DNA of 16,944 bases from JASLDZ01 sp038226305 (lineage in GTDB: Bacteria; Pseudomonadota; Alphaproteobacteria; Caulobacterales; Caulobacteraceae), in contig JBBRQN010000029.1 in NCBI GenBank assembly GCA_038226305.1, positions 1 to 16,944 on the forward strand, in the 5' to 3' direction. This document shows positions 9,509 through 16,944 of the stretch, piece after piece (position 1 is the stretch's first letter; every line of letters begins with the position of its first letter). The position numbers and the translations under genes are program-made. The notes under the pieces are model-generated. The model was given only the letters and a program-made list of their open reading frames with translations. It was not told where the DNA came from and did not search any database.

Positions 9509-10291
9509 TCAGGCCTCGACCGGGGCCACGTCGGCGACGCCTGCAGCCTTCAGCGCGGAGAGGAGCTCGTCGGCGGCTGCGTCGATCTCGGACTTGTCGC
9601 GGCCTCGGATCACCAGCTGCGCGCCATAGCCGTCGGGGCCGAAGTAGGGGTAGCTGCCGAGGCTGAGCGTGGGGTGGGCCTTGGCCACGGCCTCCAGCGG
9701 GGCGGCGATGACGCCCTCGCCCGATCCGGTCACTTTCAGGGTGCGCGACAGGGTGGGCTTGCCGCCCTTCAGGCGGTGGCCGACGTCCTCCAGCATGCCC
9801 CGCATGATCGAGGGCACGCCCGCCATCACGAACACATTGCCGATCTGGAACCCCGGCGGGCCGGAGACCGGGTTCACGACCTTGGAGCCGCCCGCAGGGA
9901 TACGCGCCATGCGGCGGCGAGCGGCGTTCAGGCCGCCCGGGGCATCCGGGTCGGCCCCGAAGCGGGCGACCATCGCGGCGATGATCTCGGGGTCTTCGTG
10001 CAGCGCCACGCCGAAGGCCGCGGCCACGGCGTCGGCGGTGATGTCGTCGTGCGTGGGGCCGATGCCGCCGGTGGTGAACACATAGTCGTATTTGGTGCGA
10101 AGCGCGTTCAGCGCCTCCACGATCTCCTCGTGCACGTCGGGCACGATGCGGCACTCGGCGAGGTCGACCCCGTGAACGCCCACATAGCGGGCGATGGCGC
10201 CGATGTTGGTGTCCTGCGTGCGGCCCGACAGGATCTCGTCGCCGATCACCAGCACCGCGGCGGTGACGGGGCGCTCAGATGGTTCGGACAT
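9509..10291 (-). CDS. CinA/MoaB-type molybdopterin-binding domain protein (COG1058)
   Basis: This 260-residue protein corresponds to the N-terminal domain of CinA alone; the C-terminal deamidase domain is missing. It shows the MoCF-biosynthesis fold motifs GDEILSG (17-23), TTGGIGPTHDD (73-83) and VMAGVPSIM (155-163), followed by a C-terminal segment with SLGSYPYFGPDGYGAQL. Related proteins hydrolyse ADP-ribose or FAD-type pyrophosphates, and the competence name is historical. The ATG at 10291 is preceded by AAGGAG ten bases upstream. The open frame continues far upstream, but that is antisense to sfsA and not coding. It is divergent from sfsA over a 51-bp gap and cotranscribed with the GYF gene. 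It is probably cytosolic. Confidence 0.92.
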   Translation of the reverse strand: MSEPSERPVTAAVLVIGDEILSGRTQDTNIGAIARYVGVHGVDLAECRIVPDVHEEIVEALNALRTKYDYVFTTGGIGPTHDDITADAVAAAFGVALHEDPEIIAAMVARFGADPDAPGGLNAARRRMARIPAGGSKVVNPVSGPPGFQIGNVFVMAGVPSIMRGMLEDVGHRLKGGKPTLSRTLKVTGSGEGVIAAPLEAVAKAHPTLSLGSYPYFGPDGYGAQLVIRGRDKSEIDAAADELLSALKAAGVADVAPVEA

Positions 10292-10342
10292 GGACGTCAG
10301 GCTCCTTGCCGCCCCCGCGTGCGGGATGTGAGTAGAAGCCCC

Positions 10343-11047
10343 ATGCGCTTCGATCAACCGTTGGAGACCGGGGCTCTGGTCCGTCGCTACAAGCGGTTCC
10401 TCGCCGATGTGGTGCTGGACGCCTCGGGGGAGGAGACCACGGTGCACGTGCCCAACCCCGGGGCCATGCTGGGGCTGGATGCTCCGGGCTCGCGGGTGTG
10501 GATGCAGCGCTCCGCCTCGCCCACGCGCAAGCTGCCCCTGTCGCTCACCCTGGTGGAAGCCGATGGCGGGCTTGTGGGGCTCGACACCCTCCTGCCCAAC
10601 CGGCTCGCGGCCGAGGCGCTGGCGAACGGCGTGATCGAGGAGCTCCACGGCTACCCGGGCGTGCGGCGCGAGGTGCGCTATGGCGAAGCCAGCCGGATCG
10701 ACTTCTTGCTGGAAGCCGACAACCGCTCCGCCTGCTGGCTGGAGGTGAAAAACTGCCACCTGATGCGCACCCGGGGTCTGGCCGAGTTCCCCGACTGCAA
10801 GGCCGCCCGGTCCGCCAAACACCTGCGGGAGCTGATCACCATGCGCGAGCAGGGCGACCGGGCGGTGGTGCTGTTCGTGGTGCAGCGCACCGACTGCGAG
10901 GCGTTCAGCGCCTGCGCCGAGCTCGATCCGGCGTTCGCCGCCGGGCTGGAGGTGGCGGCCGATGCGGGTGTGGAGGTGCTGGTCTACGCCTGCGACGTGT
11001 CGGCCGCGGGGGTCGAGATCGAGCGTCGCCTTCCCTGGGTGCGCTAA
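10343..11047 (+). CDS. sfsA: SfsA family protein (sugar fermentation stimulation protein homologue)
   Basis: This is a 234-residue SfsA protein. It has an N-terminal OB-like region with HVPNPGAML (35-43). The C-terminal PD-(D/E)xK nuclease-like core is visible as SRIDFLL with Asp120 and WLEVKNC with Glu134 and Lys136. The RTRGLAEFPDC segment (142-152) and the basic KAARSAKHLREL helix follow, as in the family. E. coli SfsA was named as a DNA-binding stimulator of maltose genes; the fold suggests nuclease or nucleic-acid-binding activity, but its biochemical role is unsettled. The start is ATG 10343, where the conserved sequence begins. The frame is open upstream but there it is antisense to the CinA-type gene. 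map follows on the same strand after 58 bp, so they may be cotranscribed. Confidence 0.95.
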   Translation: MRFDQPLETGALVRRYKRFLADVVLDASGEETTVHVPNPGAMLGLDAPGSRVWMQRSASPTRKLPLSLTLVEADGGLVGLDTLLPNRLAAEALANGVIEELHGYPGVRREVRYGEASRIDFLLEADNRSACWLEVKNCHLMRTRGLAEFPDCKAARSAKHLRELITMREQGDRAVVLFVVQRTDCEAFSACAELDPAFAAGLEVAADAGVEVLVYACDVSAAGVEIERRLPWVR

Positions 11048-11105
11048 AGCGCGCGTACCTATGTTAGGCTTGCGAAGTTTCCGAAGACGAGGCGCGTAGC
11101 CATCC

Positions 11106-11927
11106 ATGATGATGCTGGACGACAGCGACACCCAGGTCCGCACCGGCGAGATCCGCATCCACGGCGCCGAGGCGTTCGAGGGCATGCGCCGGGCCGGTCG
11201 GCTGGTGGCCGAGTGCCTCGACATGATCACCCCGCACGTGGTGCCCGGTGTCCTCACCGAGGATCTGGACCGGCTGATCTACGAGTTCACCCTCGACAAC
11301 GGGGCGAGCCCGGCGTGCCTCGGCTATCGCGGCTATGCCCACACGATCTGCACCTCGATCAACCACGTGGTCTGCCACGGGGTGCCGGGGCCGCGAGCCC
11401 TGCGCGAGGGCGACATCGTCAACGTGGACCACACGGTGCTGCTGAACGGCTGGCACGGGGATTCCAGCCGCATGTTCGGTGTCGGCGCGCTCAAGCCCGC
11501 CGCCCAGCGCCTGATCGACGTGACCTATGAGGCGCTCGACCGGGGCCTGGCGGTGGTGAAGCCCGGTGCCACATTCGGCGACATCGGCCACGCCATCCAG
11601 ACCTTCGTCGAGAGCCAGCGCATGAGCGTGGTGCGCGACTTCTGCGGCCACGGCATCGGGCGGCTGTTCCACGACGCGCCGAACGTCCTGCACTACGGCC
11701 GACCGGGGCAGGGCGAGACCCTGCAGGCCGGGATGATCTTCACCGTCGAGCCGATGGTGAACCTCGGCAAGTCGGGCACCAAGGTCTTGGGCGACGGGTG
11801 GACGGCGGTGACCCGCGACAAGTCCCTCTCGGCCCAGTGCGAGCATACCGTGGGCGTCACGGCCGAGGGCATCGAGATTTTCACGGCCTCGCCGCAGGGG
11901 CTGTTCAAGCCGCCGATCCAGGTCTGA
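11106..11927 (+). CDS. map: Methionine aminopeptidase, type I
   Basis: MetAP removes the initiator methionine from nascent proteins in the cytosol. The 273 residues carry all the metal ligands: Asp108 (NVDHT), Asp119 (WHGDSSRMF), His182 (CGHGIGRLFH), Glu215 (FTVEPMV) and Glu246 (QCEHTV). The substrate His91 is in VVCHGVP. There is no N-terminal zinc-finger extension. Three consecutive ATG codons (11106, 11109, 11112) could each serve as start. No strong ribosome site is visible and I use the first. The N-terminal 15 residues before GEIRIH are not conserved. radC begins seven bases after the stop, within a tandem repeat, so map and radC are likely one transcript. Confidence 0.97.
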   Translation: MMMLDDSDTQVRTGEIRIHGAEAFEGMRRAGRLVAECLDMITPHVVPGVLTEDLDRLIYEFTLDNGASPACLGYRGYAHTICTSINHVVCHGVPGPRALREGDIVNVDHTVLLNGWHGDSSRMFGVGALKPAAQRLIDVTYEALDRGLAVVKPGATFGDIGHAIQTFVESQRMSVVRDFCGHGIGRLFHDAPNVLHYGRPGQGETLQAGMIFTVEPMVNLGKSGTKVLGDGWTAVTRDKSLSAQCEHTVGVTAEGIEIFTASPQGLFKPPIQV

Positions 11928-11965
11928 GGGGCCGTGTCTGAGGGGACCGTGTCGGACGGGGAGGA
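11922..11965. repeat. Imperfect 14/15-bp tandem repeat across the map stop and radC start
   Basis: GTCTGAGGGG-CCGT (11922-11935) is followed directly by GTCTGAGGGG-ACCGT (11936-11950) and then a decayed third unit (11951-11965). The repeat contains the map stop codon and two in-frame GTG candidates for radC, at 11934 and 11949. The GAGGGG in each unit is very close to the following GTG (two to three bases), so which GTG is used is unclear. Confidence 0.7.
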
Positions 11966-12683
11966 GCCTTCGGAGCTGTTCGAGGTGCGCACGCCCCCGC
12001 CCCGGGCCCCGGTCTCGCCCCACGCCGGCCATCGGGAGCGGCTTCGGGATCGGGCGCTGAACGGCGGGCTGAAGGCCCTGCCCGACTACGAGCTTCTGGA
12101 ACTTCTGCTGTTCCGGTCCCTGCCGCGGCAGGACACCAAGGCCATCGCCAAGGCGCTGCTCGCCCGCTTCGGCACGCTGGGCGCGGTGCTCACCGCCACC
12201 CCGGTGGAGCTGATGAGCGTGAAGGGCATCGGCGAGTCGGCCGCCCTCGACATAGCGCTCGCCCACGAGGCGGCGCAGCGGCTGGGTCGCGAGCCTGTGG
12301 CCAAGCGGCCGGTCATCTCATCTTGGACGGCGCTCCTCGCCTATGTGCGCACGGCGCTGCAGCACGAAGGGCGCGAGCAGTTCCGGGTGCTGTTCCTCGA
12401 CAACAAGAACCAGCTGATCCTCGACGAGACGCTGAACCGGGGCACGGTGGATCACGCGCCGGTCTACCCGCGAGAGGTGGTGCGCCGGGCGCTGGAGCTT
12501 TCGGCCACGGCGATCATCCTCGTGCACAACCACCCCTCGGGCGACCCGACACCCTCGGCCGCCGACGTGGACATCACCCGTCAGACGGTGGAGGCGGCCA
12601 GGGTGCTCAAGATCGCCGTCCACGACCACCTGATCGTCGGCCGCCACGGCGTGACGAGCCTCAAGGCGCAGGGGCTGATGTGA
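11934..12683 (+). CDS. radC: RadC-family JAB1/MPN-domain protein
   Basis: This is a 249-residue RadC (UPF0758) protein. Residues 30-120 form the helix-hairpin-helix region (HRERLRDRAL, LPDYELLELLLF, VKGIGESAAL). Residues 125-249 form the JAMM/MPN metalloprotease-like domain with a complete metal site: Glu165, then His198-x-His200, Ser208 and Asp211 in HNHPSGDPTPSAAD. The name comes from an old DNA-repair assignment in E. coli that was later withdrawn; the cellular role remains open, with recombination or DNA processing suspected. The start is GTG at 11934 or GTG at 11949, inside a tandem repeat and without a clear ribosome site. The first 30 residues are acidic, Pro-rich and not conserved. 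It converges on the GST gene with eight bases between stops. Confidence 0.95.
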   Translation: MSEGTVSDGEEPSELFEVRTPPPRAPVSPHAGHRERLRDRALNGGLKALPDYELLELLLFRSLPRQDTKAIAKALLARFGTLGAVLTATPVELMSVKGIGESAALDIALAHEAAQRLGREPVAKRPVISSWTALLAYVRTALQHEGREQFRVLFLDNKNQLILDETLNRGTVDHAPVYPREVVRRALELSATAIILVHNHPSGDPTPSAADVDITRQTVEAARVLKIAVHDHLIVGRHGVTSLKAQGLM

Positions 12684-12691
12684 GGCCCTAA

Positions 12692-13315
12692 TCAGGCCGC
12701 TGCTTCCCATTCCTTGAAGTGCGGATCGGCCAGCGCCGTCTCCACATAGGCTGCGGCCGTGCCGTCGTCCCCGAACGCCGCGAGGTCCACGCCGTACGTG
12801 CGAAAGCGGGTGCAGACCGGGGCGAACATGGCGTCGGCGATCGACCACGGGCCGAGCAGCCACGGGCCCTCGCCCGCTGCGGCGCGCAGGCTGCGCCATA
12901 GGCCGACGATGCGACGGATGTCGGCGGCCACGGGCGGGGAGGGCGCGAGCTCGGCCCGTAGGTGCAGGTCCATCGGCATTTCGCCGCGAAGGCTCATGAA
13001 GCCTGAGTGCATCTCGGCCGAGGCGCATCGGGCCAGGGTGCGACAGTCGGCATCGACGGGCCACAGGCGCGCCTGCGGGAAGCGGTCTGCCAGATGTTCG
13101 CAGATGGCCAGCGAGTCCCACACCACGAGATCGCCGTTCTTCAGGATCGGGACCTTGCCTGCGGGTGCCCCGGCTTCAGCGATCCGCGTCGAACTGTCGG
13201 GACGGCGCAGGGAGACGAGGGTCTCCGTGAAGGCCTCGCCCGTGCGCTTGAGCGCCAGCCACGGTCGCAGCGACCATGACGACAGCGCCTTGTCGCCGAT
13301 CACCAGTTCGAGCAT
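12692..13315 (-). CDS. Glutathione S-transferase family protein
   Basis: This 207-residue cytosolic GST has an N-terminal thioredoxin-like domain (1-80) and an all-helical C-terminal domain (90-200). Family features are LSSWSLRPWLALK (11-23), with candidate catalytic serines 12/13, GKVPIL with the cis-proline Pro56, and WDSLAICEHL, in which Asp67-Ser68 replaces the usual Glu-Ser glutathione-binding pair. It resembles the maleylacetoacetate isomerase/YfcF-like side of the superfamily by its SSWSLRPW start, but the substrate cannot be read from sequence. The ATG at 13315 is the first residue of the conserved strand. It is 53 bp downstream of the repeat-protein gene on the same strand and convergent with radC. 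Confidence 0.93.
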   Translation of the reverse strand: MLELVIGDKALSSWSLRPWLALKRTGEAFTETLVSLRRPDSSTRIAEAGAPAGKVPILKNGDLVVWDSLAICEHLADRFPQARLWPVDADCRTLARCASAEMHSGFMSLRGEMPMDLHLRAELAPSPPVAADIRRIVGLWRSLRAAAGEGPWLLGPWSIADAMFAPVCTRFRTYGVDLAAFGDDGTAAAYVETALADPHFKEWEAAA

Positions 13316-13368
13316 GGGCCAGCCTCCGACAGTGAGGCTCTGACCCTATCCGCGTCCGGTCGCGGGCG

Positions 13369-14232
13369 TCAGCCCCGTTCGCCGTAGGGCTGGGGGGCGT
13401 AGGCGGGCGCGGGCCGGGGATGCGGATGCGGCCGTGGTGCCGGATGGGCGCAGACCACCGGCTGCCAGCCATAGGCGGCGCGGGTGCGCGTGCGCTCCAC
13501 CACCCGCCACTGCGGCGGCGTGCGCACCGAAACGGTGCGGGCGGGGGTGACCACCACCGTCTCGCGGACGGTGCGGAAGGTGGCCGGGTGGGCGATGCGC
13601 TCCACCGTTTCCGGCGAAACCTGCACCCGCTCGGAGATGCGGTGGGAGACGGCGCGGCCCTGGACGGTGCGCTCGCCTGCCGGCGACACCAGTTCGCGGC
13701 GGGCGTGCACGGCATAGCGCGCCGGGATGCGCACCCGGCACAGCACCTCGCCCGTGGCGACGTAGCTCTGCGCGCCGGGGGTGTAGTCGCCGGTGACGGG
13801 GCGACCCGCGCCCTGTTTCCACACGGTGCGGGCGGGCGAGATCAGCACGCGCTCGTTCACGGTGCGATAACGGGCGGGGGTGCGGATCGTGGTGGTGCGA
13901 CCGGGCTCGGTGACGGTCTTCCACAGGGTCTTGAACACGGCGGGGTGCCGACGCTCGTCCACCGATGCGGGTGTAGCGAGCACCTGCTTCTCCACCTGCC
14001 GGGTCACGGCGGGGATCACCTTGTCGTAGGTGCCGGCGGGCTTGATGAGGATCTGCTCGCGCGTGTGGGTCACGGAGTCGGGCCCGCGAACCTTGGCGAA
14101 GCACTGGCCGGGATGGGCGCCCACGGGTGGCGCGATGTCGGAGGGGGAACGGCCGCGCGCGGCGGTGGGCGATGCGGCCAGCATCAGCCCTGTGGCGGCG
14201 GCGATGAACAGAAGGTCGGTCGGTTTCGGCAT
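13369..14232 (-). CDS. Exported protein of about eight 22-residue PA-repeats, function unknown
   Basis: The protein has 287 residues, with a signal peptide at 1-25 (core LLFIAAATGLMLAA, end PTAA). The mature part is made of repeats with the rough pattern R-x-V-x-E-x-V-h-h-x-P-A, then four variable residues, a hydrophobic residue and P-A-x-[Y/F/W]. Copies start near residues 55, 77, 101, 123, 171, 200, 220 and 243. They form two blocks, each opened by a cysteine (GQCFAKV at 41, GEVLCRV at 161), which suggests an internal duplication. The C-terminus is a Pro/His tail. Similar V-x-P-A repeat arrays occur, from memory, in envelope proteins of other proteobacteria, but I know no assigned function. 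The start is the ATG at 14232, where the signal peptide begins; the frame is open to 14274. No ribosome site is visible, and a hairpin stands directly upstream. Confidence 0.8.
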   Translation of the reverse strand: MPKPTDLLFIAAATGLMLAASPTAARGRSPSDIAPPVGAHPGQCFAKVRGPDSVTHTREQILIKPAGTYDKVIPAVTRQVEKQVLATPASVDERRHPAVFKTLWKTVTEPGRTTTIRTPARYRTVNERVLISPARTVWKQGAGRPVTGDYTPGAQSYVATGEVLCRVRIPARYAVHARRELVSPAGERTVQGRAVSHRISERVQVSPETVERIAHPATFRTVRETVVVTPARTVSVRTPPQWRVVERTRTRAAYGWQPVVCAHPAPRPHPHPRPAPAYAPQPYGERG

Positions 14233-14239
14233 TGGGGGC

Positions 14240-14260
14240 GGCCTCGAAGACGGCGAGGCC
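14240..14260 (-). promoter_or_regulatory. Perfect 7-bp hairpin just upstream of the repeat-protein start
   Basis: GGCCTCG (14240-14246) and CGAGGCC (14254-14260) form a perfect stem with a seven-base loop, ending seven bases before the ATG at 14232. In the mRNA of the minus-strand gene it would occupy the place of the ribosome site. It could control translation, or be a chance structure in GC-rich DNA. Confidence 0.35.
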
Positions 14261-14359
14261 GGTACGCGCGCCAACTTGACACACCCGGCCCCGCCTTCCA
14301 GACGCCACCCGCAACCGCGGGGCCAACCGGCCCTTCGCGCCTATTCGAGACGCCCGCCC

Positions 14360-15670
<1,311 letters not shown>

Positions 15671-15709
15671 ACACGGCTCCCTTAGCTGGCAGGGTCGAGC
15701 GGGGGGGAA

Positions 15710-15886
15710 GTCACCGCCCACGGTCGCGGGGTGCCGCCGTGCTCGGCCGCGTCAAGGGACGCTCGCTGCGCTCACTCTCCGCCCTTGACCCGCCCTGCGC
15801 GCGACGGCTGACTGGATGGCGTCGGGACGTGGGGCGTCCCTATGGATTGAAGTTCGACGAGCCTGCGGCGCGTCGAACACAGGGCT
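15710..15886 (+). repeat. Left copy of a ~170-bp structured inverted repeat
   Basis: This segment matches the reverse complement of 16569-16737 along its length. It has a 32-base perfect block (15780-15811) and a 22-base perfect block (15865-15886), joined by diverged stretches. Three internal stem-loops are visible: GTCAAGGG/CCCTTGAC (15751-15758 with 15782-15789), GGGACG/CGTCCC (15824-15829 with 15835-15840), and GTTCGACG/CGTCGAAC (15852-15859 with 15871-15878). It begins 39 bases after the purB stop. The sequence beyond it, 15887-15957, holds no gene, only two TCCGCTT(T/C) motifs. Confidence 0.85.
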
Positions 15887-15957
15887 GTCTGGGTCCGCTT
15901 TGGGACGGAGAACCAATTTCCGCTTCCGACCCATCTCGGACTTTGGCGTGCAAGACG

Positions 15958-16476
15958 CTAGAGCGGTTTTTCCATGAACACGAGATAGGGCATCAGGCGC
16001 TCAGGGTATTCTTGGTAGGGCGCAATGTGGGTGAACTCCATCGACTCATACATCGAGATCGCTTCTACTAGACGGTCGCCTGTATCCAACTGCATCAGCC
16101 CGTATCCGTCTTGCTGAGCCAAGACGATTAGAGCATTTGACAGCTTACGACCAACGCCGAGACCTCGTGCAGCGTCGGTGACGTAAAGTCGTTTGAGTTC
16201 GCAAATGTCGGCCGAGGAGCGCCGGAACGCACCGCCAGCGACAATGTTTCCGTCAACTTCCACGACCATCGTCCGCCCGTTCGGCGGGCCATATTTTTCG
16301 GCGAGAACCTTCAGTTCGTCCTCAAGCGATTGGTAGCCAAAAACCTCTTCGACAAACCAAGCCATGTCGCGGTAACGCTCGCGGCACCATTCGACATAAA
16401 GACGGCAGACCCCGCCGAACCCCTCGTAGTCGGCTCCGGTTTCCGCCAGCCTGATCGCAAAATCCATGTTGCTCAT
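15958..16476 (-). CDS. GNAT-family N-acetyltransferase, low-GC, inside inverted repeats
   Basis: This 172-residue GNAT protein transfers an acetyl group from acetyl-CoA to an unknown amine. Motif A is ELKRLYVTDAARGLGVGRKL (93-112), with the pyrophosphate-binding loop Arg104-Gly-Leu-Gly-Val-Gly109. Motif B follows as LDTGDRLVEAISMYESMEF (130-148), ending in the usual Y-x-x-x-G/E-F form. Residues 68-84 give the V-E-V-D-G-x-I-V-A-G-G strand pair. The start is ATG 16476, with GGAGGG ten bases upstream. The frame is open to 16641, but that extension is translated repeat DNA. GC is about 53% over 180 bases counted at 16021-16200, against about 72% in purB, and A/T-ending codons are common, so recent transfer is likely. 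It is the only gene between the two inverted repeats. Substrate and role (detoxification, resistance or protein modification) are unknown. Confidence 0.9.
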   Translation of the reverse strand: MSNMDFAIRLAETGADYEGFGGVCRLYVEWCRERYRDMAWFVEEVFGYQSLEDELKVLAEKYGPPNGRTMVVEVDGNIVAGGAFRRSSADICELKRLYVTDAARGLGVGRKLSNALIVLAQQDGYGLMQLDTGDRLVEAISMYESMEFTHIAPYQEYPERLMPYLVFMEKPL

Positions 16477-16539
16477 TTGCACTTGGCCCTCCGTGTCCGG
16501 CGATTTGGAAGACGTAACTTCCACTGTCCACCCATAGCC

Positions 16540-16554
16540 GACGTTCGTAACGTC
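16540..16554. promoter_or_regulatory. Perfect inverted repeat upstream of the GNAT gene
   Basis: GACGTT (16540-16545) and AACGTC (16549-16554) are perfect inverted arms around CGT. The site lies about 64 bases upstream of the acetyltransferase start, just inside the right repeat copy. Its size and position suit a dimeric regulator operator, but no regulator gene is nearby. Confidence 0.3.
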
Positions 16555-16568
16555 CGCTTCCAAGCCAT

Positions 16569-16737
16569 AGCCCTGTGTTCGACGCGCCGCGGGCTCGTCG
16601 AATTTGATCGGGAGGGACGCCCCGCGTCTCGACGCCAACATCTCAGCCGTCGCGCGCAGGGCGGGTCAAGGGCGAAGAGGCGCAGCCGTCCCTTGATGCG
16701 GCCGAGCCCGGCGGCGCCCACTGCGGTGGCCGGTGAC
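16569..16737 (-). repeat. Right copy of the ~170-bp structured inverted repeat
   Basis: Read on the minus strand, it aligns from GTCACCG through CTCGGCCGC, TCAAGGGAC and the 32-base shared block to the final ACACAGGGCT of the left copy. Two of the three stems are kept: CCCTTGA/TCAAGGG (16690-16696 with 16666-16672) and GTTCGACG/CGTCGAA (16577-16584 with 16596-16602). The third has lost one pair. Its sequence supplies the spurious upstream reading frame of the GNAT gene. Confidence 0.85.
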
Positions 16738-16738
16738 C

Positions 16739-16772
16739 CCAAGACCTCTGCCGCGCGCGGGGGATGTCTTGG
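16739..16772. other. 34-bp imperfect palindrome at the outer edge of the right repeat
   Basis: CCAAGAC at 16739-16745 pairs with GTCTTGG at 16766-16772. The inner CCGCG/CGCGG arms make a stem of about 17 bases with three mismatches. No T-run follows on either strand. It directly abuts the end of the right repeat copy and has no obvious counterpart at the left copy. Confidence 0.5.
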
Positions 16773-16944
16773 CCGCTGTGAAATAGGCGAACAAACCGCA
16801 TTCGATCCCCCTCCCTTTCCGCGTGCCGCATAGTCCGCGTCGCCCCGTCGCACGGGGAGGGCGCTGGCGCGGCGACCGATGCGGCGGCGGGGCGTGGTCG
16901 AGCGGGGTTGAGGGCGGGGGACGTAAACCCGCCTCCGGGTCGGG
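16773..16944. other. Gene-free right end with GC-rich hairpins
   Basis: Together with the repeat and leader (16477-16772) this makes 468 bases without a supported gene. The end holds two compact stems: CCCCGT/ACGGGG around CGC (16843-16857) and GGCGGG/CCCGCC (16913-16933). A 10-codon ORF (16879-16911, MRRRGVVERG) lies between them. One plus-strand frame is open to the edge from a GTG near 16822 but shows no recognisable protein. It may be the leader of a gene or RNA beyond the window. Confidence 0.4.

Noticed and set aside
16477..16641. N-terminal extension of the GNAT protein to the ATG at 16641
   Set aside because: The extra 55 residues are translated from the inverted repeat; the same KFDEPAARRTQG string appears from the left copy. 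A ribosome site precedes the inner ATG at 16476.
16880..16944. A tRNA or RNase P RNA at the right end
   Set aside because: A D-arm-like GTGGTCGAGCGG and an anticodon-like stem are present, but the loop lacks the conserved U before the anticodon and no acceptor or T-arm is seen. RNase P consensus segments are absent.

Overview
The window is GC-rich DNA, about 70% by eye and 72% over 180 bases counted inside purB. It is densely packed with short intergenic gaps and reads as an ordinary chromosomal stretch of an alphaproteobacterium. The BolA-type gene beside purL, the esterase and S9 peptidase types, and the weak or absent Shine-Dalgarno sites suggest Caulobacterales, perhaps Brevundimonas. The genus is an inference; no rRNA or other marker gene is present.

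Layout. Positions 1-1408 hold the 5' end of a BolA-family gene (minus) and a divergent secreted Ala/Pro-rich protein of unknown function. The signal peptide of that protein lies in a different frame from its body, so a frameshift is likely. A GNRA-loop hairpin separates it from convergent purL (1415-3676, minus). Next come a 62-aa acidic protein and a periplasmic cyclophilin (plus), then a minus-strand run of purQ, an S9 prolyl-oligopeptidase-type peptidase and a YCII-domain protein. PurL and PurQ are two of the three subunits of FGAM synthase; purS is not in the window. Positions 7809-11047 carry an exported HSL-type esterase, a GYF-domain protein with a Cas2/SinR-like C-terminal half, a stand-alone CinA-type molybdopterin-binding domain protein, and sfsA. 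Positions 11106-13315 carry map, radC and a glutathione S-transferase. Positions 13369-15670 carry an exported protein built of about eight 22-residue repeats and, divergently, purB, a third purine-synthesis gene.

The last 1.3 kb differs from the rest. A GNAT acetyltransferase gene of about 53% GC sits between two imperfect inverted copies of a roughly 170-bp sequence (15710-15886 and 16569-16737). Each copy contains conserved stem-loops. This looks like an acquired cargo gene inside a dispersed repeat, and it is the least ordinary structure here. The extreme right end (16773-16944) has no gene I can support.

The two observations most worth following are the inverted-repeat-flanked acetyltransferase and the GYF/SinR-like fusion. 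Everything else is housekeeping or common envelope protein content.
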